DNA of 64,000 bases from Gnetum montanum (lineage: Eukaryota; Streptophyta; Gnetopsida; Gnetales; Gnetaceae): positions 661,638 through 725,637 of the forward strand of contig MNCI01014441.1 in NCBI GenBank assembly GCA_015680685.1. Direction: 5' to 3'. The notes below the pieces were generated by a model. The model had not been told where the DNA came from and did no database searches. It worked only from the letters and a program-made list of their open reading frames with translations. A program made the position numbers and the translations under genes. Of the stretch, positions 1 to 9,394 are shown in pieces (position 1 is the first letter of the stretch; each line of letters opens with the position of its first letter).

Positions 1-1
1 G

Positions 2-2551
2 GGTGAAAATAAAACTCTTAGGGTTAGTTCTCTCCTAGATCAACAGATGTAGAGTGACATAACCCAAGTGCTCCAAAACAACGCTGCTATGTTCGTGTGG
101 TCATATGAAGACATGCCGGGTTTAAACCCGAGATTAATACAACACAACATAATCTTAGACCCACTCATCAAACCAATTAGACAGAAGGCATGAAAGATTA
201 AGCCAGAAATCACGCCAGCAGTGAGTGATGAAATCACCAAGCTATATCAGGCTGGTTTCATTCGCGCTATTGATTACTCAGACTGAGTGTCCAACATCGT
301 AGTTGTTTCTAAGAAAATGGAAGGCATACGCATTTGCATAGACTTCCGGGATCTGAACAAAGCTACAATTAAGGATAACTTCCCGTTACCAAGTATTGAC
401 CAATTGATCGACACAACAGCTGGTCACGCGCTCCTATCCTTTATGGATGGTTTTTCAGGTTATAATCAAATTTGTATTAACCCATAGCACCAATTGACCA
501 CAACATTCATGACGTCTTGGGGAACCTTCTGCTACACCATGATGCCTTTCGAGTTAAAAAATTCTGGAGCAATGTATCAACGAGCCATGACATATATCTT
601 TAGCGATTATCTCTTAGGGAGATTGAACGACTACGTAGATGACATAGCTGTCAAGTTTATAAAGTCAAAAGATCATTAAGAAGACCTAGAGTTAGTCCTT
701 AAACAATGTCTCAAACATGACTTACGACTCAACCTAAAGAAGTGCGTGTTCGGAGTCAAAACTAGATGCATGTTGGGGTTTGTGGTATCAGAGACTGGCA
801 TTTGAGTCAACCTTGACAAGGTTAAAGCCATCGTCAATTTAACACCACCAACAAATCTCAAAGAATTACGTGGGTTACAGGGCAGACTTCAGTTCATCAG
901 GTAGTTCATCTCAAAGTTAACAGATAAATTACACCCCATGTAACATCTTCTGAAGAAGGGTGTTGATTTCGAATGGAACGATGACTGCCAGCGTGCGTTT
1001 GACAGTTTAAAAGAAGAGCTGCAACATTTACCGACGATTTTCCTGCCATAAAGGAATCAGCCTTTCTACATTTATCTAGCTAACTCGAACGTATCCGTAG
1101 TTGCGTTACTGTGCCAAAAAAGGAACGATGGATTAGAAGCACCTATCTATTATCTCAGTCACGCTCTATTTGCGTATGAAACAAGGTACAACGAAGTGGA
1201 GCATAACTGTTTGGCATTAGTTTTTGCACTTAAAAAATCTAGGCATTATCTTTTCCGTGGTCAGGTCAACATAATTTGTAAAAGTAACGTTCTGCGGGCT
1301 ATCTCCAACAATTTGTATGAAAGTAGTAGGATAGTTCATTGGAAAGCTATCACAGCTGAGTTTAATTTACATTATGTTGGCCAATAATCCACCAAAGGCC
1401 AAGCCATAGCTGACCAATTAGCAACGTTGCCAATTAACGATCAAGCCACAATAGAACCAGAATTCCCGAACGAACATGTACATAGTTTAAGCCCTGTATC
1501 AACAGGTCTTGAAGCAACATTGTACTTTGATGGAGCTTCAACCACTAAGGGTGGCAGTGTCGCCGTCGTTATTACGCTTACTCCTGAGGATGTGCGTCCA
1601 TCGGCTTACTGCCTGACATTCCCTTGTATGAACAATGTGGTAGAGTATGAGGGGCTCCTCAGAGGGTTGTTGATAGCTAGAGAACTTAACGTTCAACACC
1701 TGGCAATCTGAGGTGATTCGATGCTGGTCATCAATCAAATCATATGAGTCTACGCCTGCAAAGCTGTGCATCTACAGCCCTATTGCGATATGGCTAAAGA
1801 TCTCTTGAAGCAATTTGCAACGATCGATGCCCAACACGTGCTAAGCAACAAAAATGCTGTTGTCGATGCACTGGCAACACTCGTACTAAACGTGCCACCA
1901 CACTTGTTTGCCACTTGGCCCACCTTAATGATAGAATGTGCAGAGCTTGTCATTCAAGTGATGTAGATTTCTTCATTAAATGTGAGAGGAACGCTAGAAT
2001 GGTTAAGCAGAGGCAACAAACAAGGTGATTATCAATTTACTCAAGAAGATGCTCAACAGTAATAAGAAGCGGTGGCATGAAAAAATCCTCTACATGTTAT
2101 GGGTGTATCGTATGATGTGCAGAACAACCACAGACAGGACGCCCTACAACCTGGTCTATGGATCTAAAGCAATGTTGCCCTTGGAATTACAGGTTCCCTC
2201 ATTGCAAATGGTCCTATCCACGGTTATAAATGAGACTCAACACAATGAGTCTAGAATTGTGGATTTAGACTCAGTGGAGGAGAAATGCATCCAGACACTC
2301 GACACCATCGAAAAATATCAGGATAAATAGAGACAGAAGCATCAACACAACCTGCATCAACGACCAATAGAGAAAGGAGACTTAGTTCTCAAGGCCATTT
2401 GTGAACCAGTGGGAAATTTCTCTGCAAAGTGGGAAGGCCCTTTCCTGGTCATCAGCGCATACAGCAATGGAGCATTCAAGTTAGCAAACATTGACGGCAA
2501 TGAACTACAAAATCTGGTGAATCATCTGTACCTAAAGCGGTATTACATATG
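2..2551 (+). pseudogene. pol: pol remnant (RT - gRNH - aRNH - truncated INT)
   Basis: One reading frame runs from base 2 to about 1970 with stops but no obvious frameshift. It opens with the pre-RT motif WSYEDMPGLNP. RT follows with RICIDFRDLNKAT (about 315-365), FMDGFSGYNQI and the catalytic YVDD (about 630). The gypsy RNase H/connection region includes YETRYNEVEHNCLALVFA (about 1180). The second RNase H shows YFDGAS (about 1525), VVEYEGLLRGLLIAREL and GDSMLVINQI. Near 2003 the frame jumps to integrase, resuming at AEATNKVIINL, which normally follows the catalytic Glu of the core. The zinc-binding domain and the two core Asp residues are therefore gone. The integrase C-terminal domain (KWEGPFLVI, LVNHLYLKRYY) ends at the TGA near 2551. 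About eleven in-frame stops make it non-functional. Confidence 0.85.
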
Positions 2552-2585
2552 AACACCGACTCCGCTCAAAATCAAGTAACAAACA

Positions 2586-2880
2586 TCTGCTACGACTTAA
2601 AACTGGCAAAGTTGTATAGGTCTGCTACAACGTAAAACTGGCAACCCTTGCACACACCCGCCAAGACGCTAAACTGGCAAAGTAAGCACACGTCTGCTGA
2701 GACACTAAACCAGCATAGAATTGTCCCTGGGTCACGACATAAAAATGACACCCACATCACGATTTTCTAGGACCATAAACTAGCCCTTCCACCATCTGCT
2801 ACGACATAAAACTAGCAGGTTCCAGTCTGCCCAAACGTTAAACCGGGACCACAGTATGCTAAGACTTAAAAGCAGCAACA
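2586..2880 (+). repeat. degenerate ~36-bp tandem repeat in the T1 3' untranslated region
   Basis: Just after the pol stop, a unit resembling TCTGCTACGACTTAAAACTG recurs with starts near 2586, 2621, 2657, 2693, 2795, 2826 and 2855. The core AAACTGGCAAA is kept in the first units, and spacing is mostly 35-36 bp, becoming irregular later. Variable tandem repeats between pol and the 3' LTR are known in Tat-lineage elements and can seed satellite DNA. The repeat is seen directly; its role is inferred. Confidence 0.7.
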
Positions 2881-3721
2881 ACAGTCAACCAAGACCCAAA
2901 ATTGGACTCTGTCAGATCATCCATGAAGCAAGCGAGCGTGACCATTCTTGCACTACATCCCTACCAGATGGAACGGGTAAGGCGTTGGAACAGATGCAAC
3001 GCCGTTACCCCATCGGCATCCTGCTGATTCCTCGGATATGCCAAAAGGCATACTACTGACCCCTCGGAGATGTCGCTACGATAGCCACTTCGTAGCTGCA
3101 GCTCCTGGGATCAGTTTTTCCTCTTGGTGCCCTAAAAAAACCATGGCCACCCACCATCTCAGCGGCCTCCATCCATCGTCGTTGTCAGATGCTGGCTTAG
3201 CAGATTCATCTGACATGGTCTTTGCATCGTCCTCTGAGCGAGATGAATCTGGCTACCAACGGCAACTTCAGGAACTGCGGCATCAACATTGGCACCCTTG
3301 CCGCTTGCTGCGATCCCTCTCATATTCGCTTTGGATGGTGCTTGTTTCAAAAGCCTCCCTCCTTAGCGATCTAGATGTTTGTTTCTGGCTTTCTATTCTA
3401 TGTTGTGTTTTGTAGGTTACTTGTTACAAAGGCGTTGATCGAGAATACCTTCATTGGAAGGTGAGGTGTTATGGCGTTCTGATGTGGATGCTCAGACTAG
3501 TCTGGTCACTTGGAAGTGCAAACCTTGCCTCTCCCTCCATCGTGTACCTTACCATGTTTTACCCCTTTTTCCCTATCCTTACAATTATCCCTATTTTCTT
3601 TTTCGCTTGTACAGAACGCGAGCATTAAGTTGATCTGTTTTCATTATTATGTCCACAAACTGGGGTAACACAGCTCGCCTTATGGCATGCAATCTGCATT
3701 TTTCAAAAAAAATGCAGGGGG
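2881..3721 (+). other. T1 3' noncoding region ending in a candidate polypurine tract
   Basis: No convincing coding sequence is present. Short plus-strand ORFs (for example around 3038-3415) have no recognisable domain. An A-rich run followed by GCAGGGGG at about 3705-3721 is a reasonable plus-strand polypurine primer, which would place the start of the 3' LTR at about 3722. The expected TG at the LTR start is not obvious there, so the boundary is tentative. Confidence 0.4.
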
Positions 3722-5400
3722 TAATACTTGGCAAAATGGATGTAAAAAAATTCATCCAGGCTATGCAAGCGTAACACAACTCGTCCTTGCAAACCCCCCA
3801 TATGCAGTATGCCGACGTAACCTTTCGCAAACACATTAGTGAAAGGCCATAATGACCTGTTTGAAGAAGCTTCACGATTCATGTGTTTGAGTCTTCCCCG
3901 AACCTACCATCTCTAACTCCTGCAAGATCCCTTCTATACCCTATGGCCTTCCATCCTCGCACTTCTAAGTTTGACAGACCAACATTCGAGCTGTCTCCAA
4001 TAGACGTCGTTGACGCTTTTGCCTTTCCGGTGTTTTGTATTCTTTGTCGACGTCTTTCGAGCAAGTCCTCTAAACGTCAACAAAGAGGGGCCATTGAAAC
4101 ACCATGAAAATTTCAAGGCCTCAACGATTAGGCAAAAGGCTGGTGATTCAAGCGAAGGGTCGCAACAAGGCACGGTGCAGCAAGTTCCTTTTCAGTTGAA
4201 GGTCTGTCCCACCCCGCTACGCAGCACAGCACAATCAAATTCCAGAGGACGGAGCAAAGTGACGGATGCACGACGGCAAAACTTCCAACTTCGCAACTTA
4301 TCTGTTTCAAAAAAATCTTAACTTTTGTCAAATTATGCTGTATTACGCTACATAGCGTAATACCGCATGGTGCAGCGTAATAGCAAAGATAGTCCACTGC
4401 AGCATCAAAGACAGCAAACATGCAAGACTTCGACAACCCAGTAAAAGTCTCAAGGCCTAAGCAACAGTCTATAGAATGACGCGTGTTTTAGCGAGTTTTC
4501 TTTCCTGGTTAAGGGGCTTATTATGCTGCTTTACGCAATGCAGCGTAGTAAAAATCTTGAGAAAGGTAGAAACAGAGGAAGCGCGGCAACAACACTTCAA
4601 CTTTTGCGGTTTCATTATTTTATGCTGAATTACGCTACGATGCGTAATTTAGTGTAATGAAGCGTAATTCAAGTAACAACACACAAATCAGACATCCGTG
4701 GTTCATACGCCACAATACACTCTCTAGCGTATTACAACGTAATCAAAGGATAGTTTGTTGTCAAAGCTCACACAAGGGTAGTTTACGACGCGTTACGCAG
4801 CATAGCATCGTAAGCTTTAACAACAACACATTAAGTCAACGGCATTCTATGAGTTCAGGACATGCGTCATTTAAATCACGTTTTTCTCCTGACCCTAACC
4901 TTATAAATGCTCTAGTTGACGAAAATCAAAGGGGTTGGCAAAAATTTTTCTTTCAAGGTTGGCAAGAGAGCAAAAGAGAATCAGCGATCGTGAGAACATC
5001 GAAGGTGATTGACAAGAATTCTTGATCAGAAACAACCAACTGCCGGATATTCTCCCATGGGTCTAACTTCCTTACGTCCAGATTGGCTAGATCAAGGTAG
5101 ATTGATCCTCACTTGTTTCATCTTTGCATCACTTTCTTGTTACTGGCATATGCTTCATCCAAACCAAAGCCCGCCTGAAGTCATTGTATCAAACATATTG
5201 TTTTTCATAAATTAAATCCCAAATCTTGTGATCATATCATCTACCAAATTTGATCTCCTACATCCTAGTTAGACGGATTTGGCAATCTTATCTAAATCGT
5301 TTGCATTACCTTCAATTACTTTCAGGATTAAAAATATTGCATCGCTTTATAAAGAATCTTCATTTCACCATCAAAATACTACAAAACCTTTTACTGATTA
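3722..5400 (+). mobile_element. probable 3' LTR of T1
   Basis: This AT-rich noncoding stretch follows the candidate polypurine tract. A TATA-like TATAAAT lies at about 4902-4908, consistent with the U3/R boundary of an LTR. Between about 4330 and 4810 it carries repeated TTATGCTG...TTACGC blocks built around inverted repeats (separate entry). No second copy is in the window, so identity as an LTR rests on position and promoter-like content. The right end is not resolved. Confidence 0.45.
4332..4815. repeat. cluster of GCGTAA palindromic boxes in the T1 LTR
   Basis: ATTACGCTA-CA-TAGCGTAAT (4342-4361) is a perfect 9-bp inverted repeat with a 2-bp centre. AATTACGC-6 bp-GCGTAATT (about 4629-4650) is a perfect 8-bp one. 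Related boxes, each introduced by TTATGCTG, lie near 4332, 4510 and 4620, with a further variant near 4785-4812. All lie upstream of the candidate TATA box, so they may be enhancer-type elements. Confidence 0.6.
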
Positions 5401-5492
5401 AATAAGTCCCTGTTTGATTGACAAGACTATTCAGGGCACCTCGGATTCGTTTTTCTCTCCAGCATGGTCCTCGCACGGATCCGGGGTTAGAA

Positions 5493-6260
5493 CTATGTAT
5501 GCGGACTTTCGTTCGGTATTTCCAGCAATTGACGTTTTCTGTCGTAATAAGTAGGAATGGCTCTTATGTCTACGTCTTCTTGTGTTTCTTCAGTGCTAGT
5601 TGGATTGTGAGTCAACATTGGGTTCACGTTTTGATGTATGTTCACGGTTTCTTGTTTAGGCCTAATGAACTCAATTTTTGATCCTTGACCTACCTCAAGG
5701 TATGAGGAAGTGATCGATGTTGTTGTATCCCCATGTATGATGATCTGATCACCCTCGTAAGGTAGGTGGATCTCTTGATGGATTGGTGAAGATACAACTT
5801 TAAGTTGAGCTAGCCAAGGACATCCTAGGATCAGATTAAACCCTGGTATTTCATCAACCATTATGAATTCAGCTGATGTAGGGAATTTTTTTTCGGCTAT
5901 GAAATCAAAGGTAACCATGGCTTTCACTCCCACATGGGAACCACTGAAGGATCTCAAGAAAGAGGTTGTCATGGGTTGTATTTGTTTAATGAGTCCCAAT
6001 TTTTCGATGATGGAAAAAGATATTACATTTGTTGCCGCACCATCATCGACATGCACCCTACGTATTTTGAAATGATCAACCTGTATTGTTATGAACATAG
6101 GGGTTGTGGTGATTTCCCCTATTTTCTCATCTAGCTTAATGTGCTTAACACGGAACTCTAGGGATGTGGTCTTCGATTCTTGAAGTTGTGGGGATAATAC
6201 TGCATAAATGGATGGTTCATCTGCAAGAAGATCCTCACTAACAGGAATTGAAGTCAGCAT
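5493..6260 (-). CDS. retrotransposon aspartic protease of E0 (partial polyprotein)
   Basis: This open stretch of 255 codons has no internal stop. Its centre has the retropepsin-type active site VDDGAATNVIS, with the usual D-x-G-A arrangement, about 100 residues in. The flap/core hydrophobics FIMVDEIPGFNLILGCPWLA follow, matching the ILGRPWL-type motif of plant Ty3/gypsy proteases. The enzyme would process the Gag-Pol polyprotein in the virus-like particle. The Met chosen as start is only the first after an upstream stop; in the original element protease was fused to gag. The frame ends at the truncation, before any RT. It is the least damaged coding segment of E0. Confidence 0.7.
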   Translation of the reverse strand: MLTSIPVSEDLLADEPSIYAVLSPQLQESKTTSLEFRVKHIKLDEKIGEITTTPMFITIQVDHFKIRRVHVDDGAATNVISFSIIEKLGLIKQIQPMTTSFLRSFSGSHVGVKAMVTFDFIAEKKFPTSAEFIMVDEIPGFNLILGCPWLAQLKVVSSPIHQEIHLPYEGDQIIIHGDTTTSITSSYLEVGQGSKIEFIRPKQETVNIHQNVNPMLTHNPTSTEETQEDVDIRAIPTYYDRKRQLLEIPNESPHT

Positions 6261-6429
6261 CCGTACGAGAGCCTCTCAATGTACTGGTGAAGTCATTACT
6301 AGGTCATACAAATTTAAAGAAGTATTCTTTTATTTTAAGGCTTGTGTGACCTAGGTCAATGCACTTGCTAGGTCTTTACCATTTGGGACATTGTTATCCA
6401 TAGAGATTTGGTCCATTTGACCCAGCATT

Positions 6430-8925
6430 CATATTTCTCGTGGAGGGGTTTTTACATTAGTAGCTAAGGATGTTGGGTTTGGGATATGACTCATGACATC
6501 ATCTTTGTTTTGGTGACTTGTACTAGGCTCATTAATGGACGGACTCATGGGAACGACATTTAGTGGTGTAGGCTTTGGAGGTCCTAATTTGTGTCCATGG
6601 TTTTCTCTCTCCATGCACTCTCTTTTTTCTCTTTCTAGGTGCTCTCTTATTAGCCTATCGACAAGAAGTTCTAGCAAAGGTCATCAAGAAGTCGAGGTGG
6701 GTTGTGCGCCAAGGTGTTTTGGCACCCAAATTACAAAGGGAAGGGTCGATTTTCAGATGGTATGATTGTTGTGGCAACTGAAGGAGGTATGCGGATGACT
6801 AATGATCTTTGTGGCACAGGAGATGTGCAGATGATGAAAGGGGCTTGAGGAGATGTTGGGGTAGGTGTGTTTTCTGAAGGCCTTTGAATCACAAAAGGTC
6901 TTCACGGAACGTCTTATCTGTTTGCCACATGGATAGTATTAAGCACATATGATGCATCATTGGTGTTGAGAGGATCCTTGTATACCCCCATGGATTGGTT
7001 TTAAGGTCTTACTGGGTTCGCCTTGTCGAATACTACTTTGCCCCTATCAATCATGTGTTGTATGTCTTGTTTCAACGTAAAGTAGTAATCAGTTCCATGG
7101 TCGGGTCATTGGTGATACTCGCAAAACCTATTTAACCTAAAGCCTTTTTGGCTAACTCATAGAATCGATCATGTCTTTGAGACACCGCAGGGGACATTTG
7201 CTTATGTTTGATTAACCCGGCCTTCAGAAACTTGGTCAAGCAATAGCGATGGCTTCACAAACAAGGGTGTATATTGAGCAGGGTCTTTTCTTTTGAATGT
7301 ACAAGTGTGACTTGTATTGTTGTTTCTATTTGAGTAATTTTTGAGTGTAGGAGTGGGTGTGATTCTTTGATAGTTTTTTGGGACAACAGGTTGTTTTCCT
7401 TTTTTTCTTGGATGACTAAGTCGAGTTCTTTGGCCACTACTGCTACCATTGTTTTAGATTTATCTTTCCTTGTATGTTGGCTCTTAAAGGTTGAGTAGGT
7501 TGGGTCATTACTTGTTTGTGCGGCCTCTTCTATGTCTTTAATTTGTACAAATTCTTGGCTCAAGGTATGGGGTTTTAAATAGTAAAGATTTGATTTAATA
7601 AAATCATTTGCAGCCGCCTTAAGGATGGTATGCAGATACGTTTCAGGAATGGGTTTGTGAAGTTCATTCAAGGCTGCACTCCACCTTTGGATAAATTTCT
7701 GTGCTAGCTCTAAAGGCGTTTGTTTAATTTGAATTAAGCTATCTAACATGGCTTTAGGCTTTAGATTGTATTTGAAACGAGTGACAAACTGGTGTAACAA
7801 ATCTTTCAGAGAAGATATGGAACTATGGGGTAAGGCTCGGTACCAGTCTAAGGCTTTTCCTATTAAGGACATAGCAAACACGCATAGAATTACATGGGGC
7901 CATGCCTGAATCAAAAGACTTTTGGTTCGAAATATCCCTAGGTGGGCATTTGGGTCTCCCTCTCCATTGTACTTGGTCAACTGAGGTAACGAGACTCCAT
8001 TTGGCAGGGTAAAGGGTGGGATTGAGGGGTCAATTAGGTCATCTTGATAGAAATCTAGTACCCTGACTTCCTCATTGTTCAAAGTTTTAAGGCATTTTAA
8101 TTCTTCTGCCAAGGAGTGCATTATTTTTTGTGTGTCTACCCATTCTTGGATGGTAGGCAAATTAGTGGATTTGGGTAGATTTTAATTGATAATGACTCGA
8201 TGGTGGCATCATTTGTGGAAAAAGAGGTTGTTGGACAATTGTTTGTTGTGGCAGGATAACATTCGGGGTTGAGATCATGGGATGTGGTACACTGTAATGA
8301 GTAGACATGTTCTACTAAACAACTAGTGGGACCCACTACCCAGTCACAAATTGTGAAGTGATTGTTGGTGCTTGTTGGATTTGCACTTGAGGTACATAAT
8401 GGATGGACGTGGAAGCAGGTATGGCTGATGGCATTCCAATCACTTAAGGTCGAGAAGTCATTCCTGCATTAGTCTGTTGGGATTGTGTTTGCAATGGTAT
8501 GACGGAAGTAGATGCGTTAGTTTGAACGTTGGACTTGGAGAAGATGGGGATGGGAATAGCTACTTCCCATAAGGAAGCTAGTGGCAGAAATATTGTTTCT
8601 TCCAGGAATGGTTGAAACAGTAGGTTTGTATGGGCATGGGGGCTAATGATATGGTATGATTCTCCATGTTCAGATTGGGCTGCAAAGTCATCTTCTTCAT
8701 CTTGAGGCTCTATTGGAGGTAGTTGTAAGGCTTGAATTCTAGCCATGAGAAGTTGGGATATGAGTCTATGATGGTGTTCAGAGAGCGAGATTATGTCAAA
8801 TGTTGAAGGGATGAACTCACGACCTCCCTTGTGGATAAGTTCATAGTCTCGTTTTGCTTCCCTTTCCATACGGTTGATAGGTAGGTTGGCTTGGATTTTA
8901 ACACATATGAAGTTGTACTGTTCAA
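6430..8925 (-). pseudogene. gag: gag of E0
   Basis: The fragments read in order on the minus strand. The N-terminal part (8869-8444) is MEREAKRDYELIHKGGREF followed by a low-complexity linker. The capsid-like domain (8160-7255) includes LTKYNGEGDPNAHLGIFR, GKALDWYRALP and FIQRWSAALNELHKPIPE, all typical of the Retrotrans_gag fold. A zinc-binding-like segment near 7130-7060 reads CEYHQ...DHGTDYYFTLKQDI, like the CxxH...H..C..LK region of Tat-type gag, with the expected Cys replaced by Tyr. A proline-rich linker (6677-6429) leads to protease. Several stops separate the pieces, so no functional Gag is expected. Confidence 0.7.
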
Positions 8926-9209
8926 GTGTAAGAGTGGCATAGGTAAGGTCTTTTCCCTATATCCTAAGTGACGGGCATGTAGGACCTTGAGGGTTTACCT
9001 ATTCAATGATAGTTATGGACTCCGTAGCAATCACAGGGCTTGAAGTTTCAGTGATTGGTAGTGTTACTGGGTTGATTTGGAAGGATTCCTTGACAAACGT
9101 GAGCAGACTGAGGTAGATGAATGGATTTGAATTGCAAGCAGTTGCAACGTGACTAGTGTGACACAAACACAGTGTAACCAAACTAATCAAACCACAACGT
9201 GACAGAGAG

Positions 9210-9301
9210 CAAGCTCAACGTGACCCATAGGACAAGCTCAGTGTGACCAACAAGACAAGCTCAACATGACCAACAGAACAAGCTCAGCATGACCAATAGG
9301 A
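9210..9301. repeat. 23-bp tandem repeat, four units
   Basis: Units start at 9210, 9233, 9256 and 9279, each beginning CAAGCTCA and containing a GTGACC or ATGACC core. The exact 23-bp period and four contiguous units make this a small minisatellite in the E0 5' leader, between gag and the primer-binding site. The same GTGAC core recurs many times in the adjacent LTR. Confidence 0.85.
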
Positions 9302-9370
9302 AAACGAGACTCAGATAAGATGAAAAGGTTTTGACAGGTAGCATGATCAATCTTTTAAAACTGGCAAATA

Positions 9371-9390
9371 CGCCCTCCTTCTAGCGCCAA
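9371..9390 (-). other. candidate primer-binding site of E0
   Basis: On the minus strand TTGGCGCTAGAAGGAGGG begins with the TGG complementary to a tRNA CCA end and sits 4 bp inside the LTR edge at 9395. Position and TGGCGC start fit a primer-binding site. I could not assign the tRNA with confidence. Confidence 0.45.
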
Positions 9391-9394
9391 AAAC

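Larger units (their letters stand above)
1..5410 (+). mobile_element. Tat-type Ty3/gypsy element T1, 3' half
   Basis: The left end of the window starts inside the pol region of a plus-strand LTR retrotransposon. In order it shows reverse transcriptase, a gypsy-type RNase H, a second archaeal-type RNase H, the C-terminal end of integrase, a 3' tandem-repeat tract, a candidate polypurine tract and a long LTR-like region. A second RNase H just before integrase is diagnostic of the plant Tat clade. The 5' LTR, gag and protease lie outside the window. The right boundary near 5410 is uncertain, because element E0 begins there and I could not find a clean LTR end. Confidence 0.75.

Noticed and set aside
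3038-3415. Plus-strand 125-codon ORF in the T1 3' region
   Set aside because: No domain, unusual composition, lies in a noncoding part of a decayed element and overlaps an equally open antisense frame.
3883-5025. Several plus- and minus-strand ORFs of 60-122 codons in the T1 LTR
   Set aside because: Overlapping frames with no motifs, inside a region with promoter-like and palindromic LTR content.
5410-5492. Possible continuation of E0 towards RT
   Set aside because: The frame ends within about 80 bp and no RT motif is found before T1 sequence begins.
9210-9301. Possible CRISPR-like array
   Set aside because: The 23-bp units are contiguous with no unique spacers, in plant retrotransposon DNA: a minisatellite.
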